From NCBI RefSeq assembly GCF_033439725.1, contig NW_026944385.1:1576001-1640000 (forward strand): a DNA stretch of 64,000 bases, written 5' to 3'. Shown here piece by piece: positions 11,201 through 20,082 of the stretch (the first letter of the stretch is position 1; every line of letters starts with the position of its first letter). Position numbers and translations under genes: made by a program. The DNA is from Neurospora tetraspora. Lineage: Eukaryota; Ascomycota; Sordariomycetes; Sordariales; Sordariaceae. The notes beneath the pieces are model-generated. The model saw only the letters and a program-made list of their open reading frames with translations. It had not been told where the DNA came from and searched no databases.

Positions 11201-12861
11201 ATATAGTGTTTTGGCTAGGGGCGTATCTGGATCCTAGGGCGGCATTTTGAGGGTGTGCGTAATGCGCGTAGTGCTTTGAAGCTTCAGGAAAGTCAGCAAC
11301 TGTTTTGGTGATTGATGCGATTAATATTTACGTACGTGCGGTCGATTCTAGCCTGTTCTGGTGATCAGAGGTGGTGTGGTTGTAAAGAAAGAAGGTTGTA
11401 AAGGTTAAAGTTCAAAATCACTGTCTAAAGATGGGGGTCGTGTATATGGGGCCTACTGGCTGACTGGGCTTGGCACTGTCTTGCACCGAAATGCTGTTGT
11501 ACGATTACTGTCTGACTGTATCAAAGGGTTGAAAAAAATGACGTGCACGTTAAACCCTAACCCGATGGGTGCCCGTATAGGGATGGGTGCCCGTGTAAGA
11601 CGACCCGGGTGCCCGTAGATGAAATGCCCACATCATTTCAGGTCTCTGCTTCGAGCTTACCGACACGGATGAGTCTGTGTACTTGGGACAATGGCTGAAT
11701 GAAGTTGCGAGTTTTAATATTGAACAGGAATCTGGGCGGGTCGTTGGAATTACCACATGGAGACTTTTCGATCGAGATCGCACCTTGGTGGGAGCGAGCG
11801 GAGATCCATGGGTTGATCCCTTTTCCCATCGCTTCCGCACTGATCAACTATACACTGGCTTGAAGATTGAGACAGGTTCCGGGAAGGTCTTTGAGATCCC
11901 TCCAGACGACCCGGAGAAACTCGGGTATGAAAAGGTTCACTTCCGGGAGAACGCCTTCGAAGAATTTGTAAGTCATGACTCAAAGGAACATGTACCTCAA
12001 ACACACTGGCTGACAGATGCAACAGGCGGGTCTGTATTGGAAATATACCTTCCACAACGATTACTTCACCCCGCTCTACAGGCAGAAGCACCGATATCTT
12101 TCAGGCCTCCGCAATCCCGATCGGACAGAGCAGATCTTTTGGCAGGAGGCGCAAGACTGGCAGACAGGGACATGTTATAATCTTTCGGCAATCCATGTTG
12201 TGTGGGGGCCTGCCGATCCTGTGGCAAGAATGTCCGGACTCATCTTCGAATATGGGGGCAGGAAGATTCGGAGACAGGTAGGATCGATGAGCCTCCCGGG
12301 CGTGACAAGGCAGTCACTCAAACTGGCCGAAGGAGAAGAGATCACAGGGGTACATGTCCTGAGGCCGGTAGGAACCGTACGTCACGAGGGATTCTTGTTT
12401 CAGGGACCGCCCAGGAGGGTCATCGATTACTCCTCGTTTTTCCATATTGAGGTAAGCAAGTCCACCATCTCTGTCATTCGGAAGTCAGTACAAGATGGTA
12501 TGCTAATTTTCATGGGCAGTTCCACACAAGTTTAGGACAGAAAGCAGTGTTCAGTCGCCAGATGCCCCGAAATGAAGCAGGGGGCGAAGAACAGAGGGCT
12601 ATCTGCCTTGGAATCTGCTGCCCTTACTTGTTCACGCGTGATTGCAGATACGATCTAACCAGGACTGCGCGGCCGTCGGACGCAAGCATCGTTGCGGCAG
12701 AAAAGGAGAAATATGGGGAGGACGGTGTGTCTTTTACGAATCATCAGCTCGTTGGCCTCGGCATAACTGTAGGAGACCACACGGGGTCAGGGAGTTATGC
12801 GACGATAGATGGCATCCAAACCGTGGTTGCGGGGTATGATCAGTGGATGAGGAATAAGTGA
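8211..12861 (+). CDS. Large F-box protein gene, interrupted by a mobile element
   Basis: A multi-exon gene. Exons: 8211-9803, 9865-10392, 10451-about 10604, about 10667-10911, then (after the element) 11632-11967, 12017-12451, 12520-12861. Four introns have GT-AG ends with CTAAC/CTGAC-like branch sites; the third (10605-10666) has a weak GTCACC donor and is least certain. An F-box lies at residues 231-280 (FSTLPEELIHQILNLLPSPD, NLRLASRSVASV), implying an SCF ubiquitin-ligase substrate adaptor. The long C-terminal part resembles the domain common in fungal F-box proteins that I recall as DUF7600 (not checked). It contains internally similar units: RIRVSCGS..HIISGLCFEL and AIHVVWGP..RMSGLIFEYGG. 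The 717-bp insertion introduces a stop at 10999-11001, so the allele encodes a truncated protein; without it about 1,210 codons would be continuous. Confidence 0.8.
10912..11628. mobile_element. 717-bp TIR element inserted in an F-box gene exon
   Basis: Terminal inverted repeats of 64 bp (10912-10975 and 11565-11628) differ at only two positions. Each contains two copies of the motif ACGGGCACCCAT. The interior (about 590 bp) is AT-rich with no open frame, so the element is non-autonomous. The trinucleotide CAC stands directly outside both ends (10909-10911 and 11629-11631), a 3-bp target duplication. Removing the element plus one CAC restores the frame of the host gene exactly. The 3-bp duplication is compatible with CACTA or PIF/Harbinger-like elements, but the termini (GGCATTTCAT) match neither consensus clearly, so the superfamily is left open. 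I saw no second copy in this window. Confidence 0.88.
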
Positions 12862-13214
12862 TGAGTTCGGGGACCTTGGAGGCTGAAGGTATTACAGTTG
12901 GCTCCATTACTTCGGTCTCCTTTCGGATTCGTTTTCACTCTGTTCTGAGCGACCAACGACATGACTTGTCCATGAGCTGGCGATGCAGGTCATAACTTTC
13001 GTATCACACAAGAAAATGACTACTGTGACAAGCAAAACTCGAAATCTATTCTTTGGTATCTATCACCAACCGTCCCTCATGCACGATTACTAAACTATCT
13101 CCCAATTCCCATGTCGAACTCCGGCATTCAATGTTACCAGTTACCACCACCACAACTCCATCACCACTCCCAACCCACTCACCACCTAACCTTACCTCGA
13201 GCTTACCAACTTAC
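12862..13214. other. Intergenic, convergent 3' ends
   Basis: The space between the F-box gene and the minus-strand gene ending at 13215. No RNA gene or repeat seen. Confidence 0.5.
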
Positions 13215-13826
13215 CTACCAACTCTCCTCCAAAACCCTCCTCTCCCTCTCCAACCCCTCCACCTCCGCTTCCAACCTCTCAATCGCCCTCCCCAGCTCAT
13301 CCACAACCCCCTGCCAATGACTAACCCCAACTAAACTCGTCGGCTCCTCAGCTCGATACCTTTTCGCCCTGCAAGCGTTGGAAGCCAAAGCTAGGAGATC
13401 GATATCCTGCGAGTCTGGTGAGGGGGTACGGGAGTTTGGGGCTGTGGTTGTGGTTGCCGCGTTGAGAATACTCACCATCAAATCCTGTTCCCGCTGGAGA
13501 GACTGCTTGATTTGGCTAAGGATTGTGAGGAGGGTGGTTAGTTGGTGGAGGCGGTGGGTGCTGATCTTGTTTTTGGGTTTAGCTTGGGGTTTGGGTTTGG
13601 GTTTGGTCCCCTCGCCCTCGGGGCCAGGGGCGGGAGCAGGGAGTGGGGGGAGGGATTTTGAAAGAGAAGCGGAAAGAGAAGAAGGAAAGGGGGAGGGGGA
13701 CCTTGAGGTTGAGGTGAAGCTGGGGTTGGAGCTGGAGCCTAAGGAGGTACTGCAGTCTGAGGAGGAGGTAGGGACAGGGGAAGGAGAACGGGAAGGAGAA
13801 CGGAAAGGAAAGAGGGAACGGAGCAT
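13215..13826 (-). CDS. Hypothetical Ser/Pro-rich protein with C-terminal coiled coil
   Basis: 203 residues in one exon. The first 65 residues are Ser/Pro-rich with repeated SRSPSP-like motifs, possible phosphorylation or RS-like sites. A Pro/Lys-rich stretch (KPKPKPQAKPKNK, about 76-88) follows. From about 90 onward helical heptads appear (HRLHQLTTLLTILSQIKQSLQREQDL), and the last 30 residues (VVDELGRAIERLEAEVEGLERERRVLEE) are a strong coiled coil. No catalytic motif. Probably a fungal-restricted protein that acts by self-association or scaffolding (inference). Composition is normal for a gene of this genome. Confidence 0.65.
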   Translation of the reverse strand: MLRSLFPFRSPSRSPSPVPTSSSDCSTSLGSSSNPSFTSTSRSPSPFPSSLSASLSKSLPPLPAPAPGPEGEGTKPKPKPQAKPKNKISTHRLHQLTTLLTILSQIKQSLQREQDLMVSILNAATTTTAPNSRTPSPDSQDIDLLALASNACRAKRYRAEEPTSLVGVSHWQGVVDELGRAIERLEAEVEGLERERRVLEESW

Positions 13827-14720
13827 TTTGGTTAGGAATTTCGGTGGGATTAAGGAAGGTGGGGTTTAAGGTCGTTCGGGTAGTAACGATGAAGGCGTGC
13901 CTGAGAGTGAACTGCTGCTAGAAGTACCTGACTTGCTTGCTTTGCCTGTGCCGGACAGGAGCTTTGGTATGATGTTCAGGAAGGAGTGTATGGCACGCGC
14001 TTCTCGTTACTTACCCTGAGTCCCTAATTTTCTGATGATGTGAGTGTGAATCTTGGTGGTGAGACGGCAAGATGTTACACGACGGGTGATGACGGAGGCT
14101 TTATACCTGCTGGAGGTAACAACAGTAGATGAATCCATTCAGAACACACTACAATGGCCTTGTTCGTGCTGCTCTCGTGGTGCGTTCCAGCGAGATCCTT
14201 TGTTGACAACTTTCTACGTTGAAATTTTGGAGATTGAGTGGCTGAGTGGCTGAGGGCATGAGGTTGTAGTGAAAGAGGAAGGTTGGAACAACACCATTGT
14301 TCCTGCCTTCTTTTGCTTTGTCTCTGAGATGTGGCTTTTAGGTGCCCAGACGCTATTCTGGAGCTTTCTTGCCATCATGCAGTGAACATTGACTCGATGA
14401 GTGAAGATTGGTGCCTCCATGAGGCGATCACGGTACATTTAATACAGCCGGAAGTTCTGCCTGTCCCTCCGGCGGCTACCTGGGACGTCTTGATATACGG
14501 TAGAGGCAGGTTTTGATAGCAAGTGACATACTACCCCTGAGCCCGACCCTAACCCTCACCCCTTATTCGCTCGCATCCCCAAGTTATCAAACTTCCCCGG
14601 ATGGTCGTAAGAATAAACCGAACAAGTCACGGTCAGTACTGAGTACATCACAGCTTGAGTACACTCGATCACGCGTCCAAGCGTTTTTTTATGCCTTTGA
14701 ACCCAACCTCAAGGCAGTTC
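13827..14720. other. Intergenic, no supported gene
   Basis: 0.9 kb upstream of the minus-strand gene ending at 13826 and downstream of the one ending at 14721. A short telomere-like CCCTAACCCT occurs near 14548. No gene, RNA or long repeat recognised. Confidence 0.5.
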
Positions 14721-16013
14721 TTAAATGGAAGAATCCCTACTGGACTCTAAGTACTCGAAATCAAAAAGTCCGGGGCTTTCCCAGTTCCTATCAAAGTGAC
14801 ATCTGGCTCCGTTGGATACGAGAAGGTCTGCCATTGGCCGCCAATTCCAAGGTTCATGCTTCGGGTTGATTCGCCGCTCGGTCCAGACTAACAGAAAGGC
14901 GCCCATTGCCGTGACTGGCCGTAACGTTGATCCGGGAGGATGGCGACGATCGGGCCCGAAATTTGGAGCAGCGAGAGATGGGTCTGCTCCAAGGCGGAAG
15001 AGATGAGAGATTGTGTCGAGATTATAGCTGTTGTCGTAATAGCTATGGCTATGCCTGAAGTTGTGTAGAAGTTCGTTCCAGATCGCAAGATGAAGTGGCC
15101 TGGAAGTAATCCCGCGTTCGGAAGAGGGACCCCCATTGACGTCCAGCCCATACCTTGTGACCAGCAGGTCGATAATATCTGACAGGTGCTCACGTGCCCC
15201 GTTATTAGGAGTGCTCCGAAGGATAAGCTGGGACAGCAGACACGGTCCCCAGTAGGCCTGCGTGAGATCAAAGTCTTTGATGTCGCGAAGCATGTAATGC
15301 ACAATCCCGTACCTCCCCAGGAAGGCGGCGTATTCCAGGGAGCTACTCTCTGGACAGAGAATGGTATGCAACATGGATTGCCAGCCGGAGGAACCATTGA
15401 TATGACGAGCGGGCGGGGACAGGCACTTGCAACAGTTTCGCGAAGGGACGTAGGGGTTTGCCATTCCCTTCTTGATCAGGTGTATGGCTGTGGCCGCAGT
15501 GTCCGGGTTGGGATAGGCGTGCATGGTGGCCACGATTATGGCGGGATACACGGGCTTTTTGTTGCCGTTCTTTTTCTCGGAGAGTGCGAGGGATTCATCG
15601 TCGCAGTAGTCGACCGTAGGGTTGTGGTCTTTGTCGTTGAAGTGGTAATCGAAGCAATTGGCACCAGCGTCCAAACCCTCCAAAACTAAAGTGGACCGAT
15701 TGTCGGCGAGGAAGTCGATGATATCGTGCCGAGCGAATTTGATACTGGACACCAGGGCCTCCTTCCAATGGCGTCTCCAGAGGATGGGCTTGACAATGTC
15801 ATAGAATCGGCGACATGTTCCTGCCAGCTGCGCCAAGTGTTTCCTGCGGATCTTATTGCGTTCGCGGAAGTTATAGTCCAGGTCGCGGTCGTGCTCCAGA
15901 CTTAGCTCGACGACGATGAGACCTAGGACCTCGGTGGGCAAATTAATGATTTTGGGCATCTTTGGGTTCCGAGGATCGTTGTCGATGAACTTTGAGTCAG
16001 CTTGGAAGAACAC
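14721..16013 (-). CDS. F-box protein with ankyrin-like repeats
   Basis: 430 residues, single exon. An F-box-like motif lies at residues 19-80: KIINLPTEVLGLIVVELSLE, then HLAQLAGTCRRFYDIVKPILWRRHW. Downstream are ankyrin-like units: AIIVATMHAYPNPDTAATAIHLIKKG, YAAFLGRYGIVHYMLRD, RPLHLAIWNELLHN, TISHLFRLGADPSLAAPN and MADLLVSNGARC. This is a common architecture of fungal F-box adaptors that present substrates to an SCF E3 ligase. An in-frame Met at residue 19 (MPKII), immediately before the F-box, is an alternative start. The family is large and fast-evolving in filamentous fungi; the substrate is unknown. Confidence 0.78.
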   Translation of the reverse strand: MFFQADSKFIDNDPRNPKMPKIINLPTEVLGLIVVELSLEHDRDLDYNFRERNKIRRKHLAQLAGTCRRFYDIVKPILWRRHWKEALVSSIKFARHDIIDFLADNRSTLVLEGLDAGANCFDYHFNDKDHNPTVDYCDDESLALSEKKNGNKKPVYPAIIVATMHAYPNPDTAATAIHLIKKGMANPYVPSRNCCKCLSPPARHINGSSGWQSMLHTILCPESSSLEYAAFLGRYGIVHYMLRDIKDFDLTQAYWGPCLLSQLILRSTPNNGAREHLSDIIDLLVTRYGLDVNGGPSSERGITSRPLHLAIWNELLHNFRHSHSYYDNSYNLDTISHLFRLGADPSLAAPNFGPDRRHPPGSTLRPVTAMGAFLLVWTERRINPKHEPWNWRPMADLLVSNGARCHFDRNWESPGLFDFEYLESSRDSSI

Positions 16014-16986
16014 GGAGGCCTTTTATAGGCGTTATTGCTATCTTTCTTGGCCCAACCTACCAAGTAGGTATTAGCGTCGATGTATGATCCGTTTTGCCGA
16101 CGTTTTGGTCACATCCAATGGCAGACATTCGAACGTCCTGCTTCGGAACGCGATTCATTCTCGCCGGTAAACGCCCAGATAACCATGCTCTGTTGTCGAA
16201 GGGTTGTGGTCGACGGGATGCAGGTTGTCGTCGGGTGTTCTGTATCGGTTTGGAACAGTGGTCTGGGCCCTGAAGAAGCTTTGATCACGCCCCCGCTGAT
16301 AAGGAACGATCGGAGCTAAGATAAGCAACCGCGACCCGCAGCCCGCAAGGTGCACGCCGACTTAAGGCAACCATCAACTTGCAAAGAGACGCCGAATTGA
16401 AGAAAGGAGCGTGGACTGTCAGGTCCAATTCTCGTTGATGTGTTTGCTGATTCAGATCCATAGCAGTTTCGGTCAGAAATCAATGTTGATTGATAATCCT
16501 GACATGGTGTTGAATCTCGATTTCTTTAATGACAACGGCACACGCACTTGCCAAGAACACCGAGACCCCGCATGCTCAGGGATTAATAAGCCAGATGCTA
16601 ACCTAAAAGGGTATTAAGCTTTCCTCTCGGACAAGAGCTTAGTTACCAATGGAACCGATTCGATGCATGAGAAGTCGCGATCGAATTGAAAGACGTGAAG
16701 CACGACAGCGCAGTCGTACAAACAGAAAGTGCATTGTGTAAAGTCTGAAAAGTGTTTGATTTCTTCCAATCCATCCCATTCAACCCGCCCGCTCTTTCTC
16801 CCTTGCATCAACCGACCCGAACTGCAGGAAGTCGGAGCTCCCCATCAGCAACTCCCGTCCCGTGCTTATCTGATAAAGCTGTCCCCTCCCCCGACTCTGT
16901 CGTCATTCTTTTTCGCAACTCCCATCGAACAAACCAAAACGCCATCAAACCAACCAAAGTAAACCAATTCCAGCCCAACCGTTACA
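16014..16986. promoter_or_regulatory. Divergent intergenic region
   Basis: Lies between the minus-strand F-box/ankyrin gene and the plus-strand NmrA-like gene, so it should hold both promoters. CT-rich leader sequence (about 16755-16940) precedes the NmrA start. Short frames inside show no motif. Confidence 0.4.
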
Positions 16987-17901
16987 ATGGCTCTTAGAAC
17001 CATCCTCGTCACCGGCGCGACCGGCCAACAAGGCGGCGCCGTAGTCCGCGCCCTCCTCAACCACCGCAACTTCGACGCCTCCCCCCTCAAGATCCTCGCC
17101 CTTACTCGCAACGCCTCCAGCCCCTCGGCCCAGCGCCTCGTCGATTCCAGCAAGGGCATCGTCCAGCTGATCCAGGGCGACTCGACCAACCCCAAGCCCA
17201 TCTTCGACGCCCAGCCCAAGGGCTCCATCGACTCGCTCTTCGTCGTCACCACGATGGGCAAGCAGCCCGAGGAGCAGCAGGCGATCCCGCTCATCGACAC
17301 GGCCGTCGAGCACGGCGTCAAGCAAGTCATCTTCTCGTCGGTTGACCGCGGCGGAGACGAGAAGAGCTGGGACAACCCATGTCCCGAGATCCCCCATTTC
17401 GTGGCCAAGCACAACGTCGAGGTGCACATCCGCAACAAGGCCGAGAAGGACCCGTCCCAATTCTCGTGGACCATCCTGCGCCCCGTCGCCTTCATGGACA
17501 ACTTCAACCCGGGCTTCTTCTGCAAGCTCATGACGGCCATGTGGCGCAGCGCCCTCAAGCCCACCACCAAGCTGCAACTCACGGGCGTTCGCGACATTGG
17601 CCTGTTTGCTGCCGAGGCCTTTCACAACCCGACCGAGTACGCCGGCAAGGCCGTGGGCATTGCGGGCGACGAGTTGACGCTCGAGGAGGCCCGCGAGAAG
17701 TTCAAGAAGGTTACTGGCAAGGAGTTGCCCGAGACGTTCACCTTCCTCGGCTCCCTGATGCTCTGGATGGTCAAGGACATGGGCGCCATGTTTGCCTTCT
17801 TTGAGAACCAGGGCTATGGAGTGGATATCGAGGCCACGAAGAAGATTGTGCCGACGGAGGACTTTGAGACGTGGTTGAAGGAGAGCAGCAAGTGGAAGTA
17901 G
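16987..17901 (+). CDS. NmrA-like NAD(P)-binding protein
   Basis: 304 residues, single exon, close to the usual 300-350 for the family. The N-terminal Rossmann motif GATGQQG is at residues 10-16 after the strand RTILVT. Further family features are LALTRN (about 37-42), a redox-sensor style core with VEHGVKQVIFSSVDRGG (about 109-125), and the WTILRPVAFMDNF stretch (about 162-174) that follows the substrate-pocket strand. NmrA-type proteins are atypical short-chain dehydrogenases that bind NAD(P) and act in nitrogen-metabolite regulation or as reductases; most lack the YxxxK catalytic pair, and I see none here. Cytosolic. The GC-rich, C-ending codon use suggests good expression. A (TGC)9 tract lies 12 bp after the stop codon. 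Confidence 0.9.
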   Translation: MALRTILVTGATGQQGGAVVRALLNHRNFDASPLKILALTRNASSPSAQRLVDSSKGIVQLIQGDSTNPKPIFDAQPKGSIDSLFVVTTMGKQPEEQQAIPLIDTAVEHGVKQVIFSSVDRGGDEKSWDNPCPEIPHFVAKHNVEVHIRNKAEKDPSQFSWTILRPVAFMDNFNPGFFCKLMTAMWRSALKPTTKLQLTGVRDIGLFAAEAFHNPTEYAGKAVGIAGDELTLEEAREKFKKVTGKELPETFTFLGSLMLWMVKDMGAMFAFFENQGYGVDIEATKKIVPTEDFETWLKESSKWK

Positions 17902-17907
17902 GGGGAC

Positions 17908-17912
<5 letters not shown>

Positions 17913-17938
<26 letters not shown>

Positions 17939-17939
17939 C
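17913..17939 (+). repeat. (TGC)9 microsatellite in the 3' region of the NmrA-like gene
   Basis: Nine perfect TGC units start 12 bp after the stop codon, so they probably lie in the 3' UTR. Confidence 0.95.
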
Positions 17940-18384
17940 GTCGAGGTGTACGATACTCTTCTGTTGTCCTGTTTGTTTTCTTTTGTCGGATTTGCTTGTT
18001 GGCTGAGGCTGCGAGTCAAAATAGTTACCATTAATTGAGTGGATAATAGAGATTGTTTTAGCAATTCCTTTGTCTTTACGTTCGAGCACGCGGGGCACAA
18101 AGGATCTCAAGGGTATCACCACTTCACCAGAGCGGTAGTGTAGGCGTAGTCGAACACCAGCAGTTGCAAATCCTACCTCAGGAACACCCCCTCGCATTGC
18201 CTGTTCGGATTACAAAATGATTCATCCTGAGTGAGATACTGTGTTACATTGTCGGCTCAGGAGCGGCCGTCGTGCGGGGAAATGGCCGCCGTTCCTCGCA
18301 CATTGAGATGGAGAAGGATCATACATCGATCGCCTGTCGGTTCTTGGCCCCTGTCAAACAAGACTAGGCACCTACCAAAGATTC

Positions 18385-18394
18385 TATATAAAAA
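18385..18394 (+). promoter_or_regulatory. TATA-like box of the transesterase gene
   Basis: TATATAAAAA stands 177 bp before the ATG at 18571 and is followed by a C/A/T-rich leader, a plausible core promoter for the downstream gene. It is unusually clear for this window. Confidence 0.5.
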
Positions 18395-18570
18395 CTCTTG
18401 AAGCCCCTCACACAAAAGTCTGCCTGGAGTTAACACATCAATTCCAACTCACACCGTCTCACACCTGCTTGCATCGAGAGGGAACATCCTCTAACAACAT
18501 CGGCATTATCTAGACCAAAACTCACAAACCCCCATCTCCTCCCCAAGTCTACACCTCCCAAGTCATCACA

Positions 18571-19964
18571 ATGACCTCCGCCAAATCCACCCTCGACCAA
18601 ATCCTCCACCGCTACACCACCCACCCCGACTCGCCTTCCACCAAAGACAAACTTCTCGGCGCCGCCTTCGTCGTCGTCGACAAATCCGGCCCCATCTACT
18701 CTGGCGCAGCCGGCCACACCTCCCTCCCCATCACTTCCTCCTCCCCAGCCTTCTCAACCGACTCCTTCCTCTGGGTCGCCTCCCTCACCAAACTCCTCAC
18801 AACCATCTGCCTAATGCAACTCGTCCAGCAAGGCAAGCTTAGCCTAGACGAGGATATCCGTGAAAAGTTGCCGGAGTTGACCAAGGCCGGAATCCTCCGA
18901 GGTTTTGACGACGACTCAAAGTCCGGAGAGGGAGAGGGAAAGGGAGAGGGGAAAGCGATACTGGAAGAGATCACCAAGCCGATTACTCCAAGACAGTTGC
19001 TCACGCACTCCGTCGGCCTATCCTACGATCTCGGCCACCCCCTTTTGGAGAGATGGGCCAAAGAAGTCGGCAAAAAGGGCGACACGAATTCCATGACTGT
19101 GGAAGGGTGGACTACTCCCCTTTTGTTTGCGCCGGGTGAAGGGTGGGTATATGGAACGGCGTTGGATTGGGCGGGGGTTTTGTTGGAGCGGGTTTTGGGC
19201 GGCGCCTCGGGTGGTGAGAACACGACGACGCTGGGACAGTACATGCGCAAGAACGTCTTCGAGCCGCTGGGCATGGAAACCTCGACACTGAAGCCGGCTG
19301 CTGAACCCCTAGAAAAACTGGAAAAGAGGATGAAAGACAAGCTGGTCCCCGTGGCGCTGAGGGATGCCGAGACGGGCGAGCTGTCGCAGGGAGAATTGCC
19401 GATCTCAACGGCGTGGGATCCCAAGGCGGAGAGCGGGGGTGCGGGGTTGTGGACTACGGCGGAGGATTATGGGAAGGCTTTGGCGGCGGTTTTGAGGGCT
19501 GCTGACGCTGATGAGGGGGAGGGGGCGCTGGGGCTCAAGAAGGAGACGCTTGATCAGATGTTTAGTCCGCAGTTGAATGAGAAGGGGCTGGAGATGATCA
19601 AGGAGATGGGGAGGGCGTTTCATGCGGGTGTCATGCCTGAGTTTCCGGAAGGGTTCGAGGCGGTCGATCATGGCTTGGGCGGGCTTCTGAATTTGGAGGA
19701 TGTGGAGGGTAAGAGGAGGAAGGGGAGTATGATGTGGCATGGATACTGCAATTCGCATTGGGTAAGTCGGTCCTACTCTGGTCATTGTGAACGGACGGCT
19801 AACGTTTGGGGATGCAGTGGATTGACCGTGAAACTGGCATTGGTGCGTGCCTCTTGGCTGAACAGTTTCCCTTTGCCGACCCGGTGGTCATTCAGCTGTA
19901 CAACGATCTCGAGCGGGCGGTTTATGGGGAGCTGGTCCCCGAGTGGAAGGCGAAGGCTGCTTGA
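18571..19964 (+). CDS. Beta-lactamase-fold transesterase/esterase (LovD/EstB-like)
   Basis: Two exons, 18571-19761 and 19818-19964, with a 56-bp intron (GTAAGT...CAG); 445 residues, normal for the family. The catalytic SxxK tetrad is SLTK at residues 71-74 (VASLTKLLT), and the general-base Tyr is probably Tyr194 (GWVYGTALDWAG). The C-terminal part has GGAGLWTTAEDYGKALAAVL and, across the intron, WHGYCNSHW/WIDRETGIGAC, matching the third conserved block. Such serine hydrolases transfer or hydrolyse acyl groups; LovD-type members act in polyketide tailoring, but no polyketide synthase is nearby. A GEGEGKGEGK insertion at about 119-128 looks like a simple-sequence expansion. No signal peptide, so probably cytosolic. 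Confidence 0.88.
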
Positions 19965-20082
19965 GGTCTAGTTACCATGTTATCCAGAAATGAGCCGCCG
20001 TATGGCTATAAGTTACATGACCAGAAGTAGTAGATCTCCAATTGAACTCCTATAACAGTCCTACAGGCGATCCATTGTTAGT

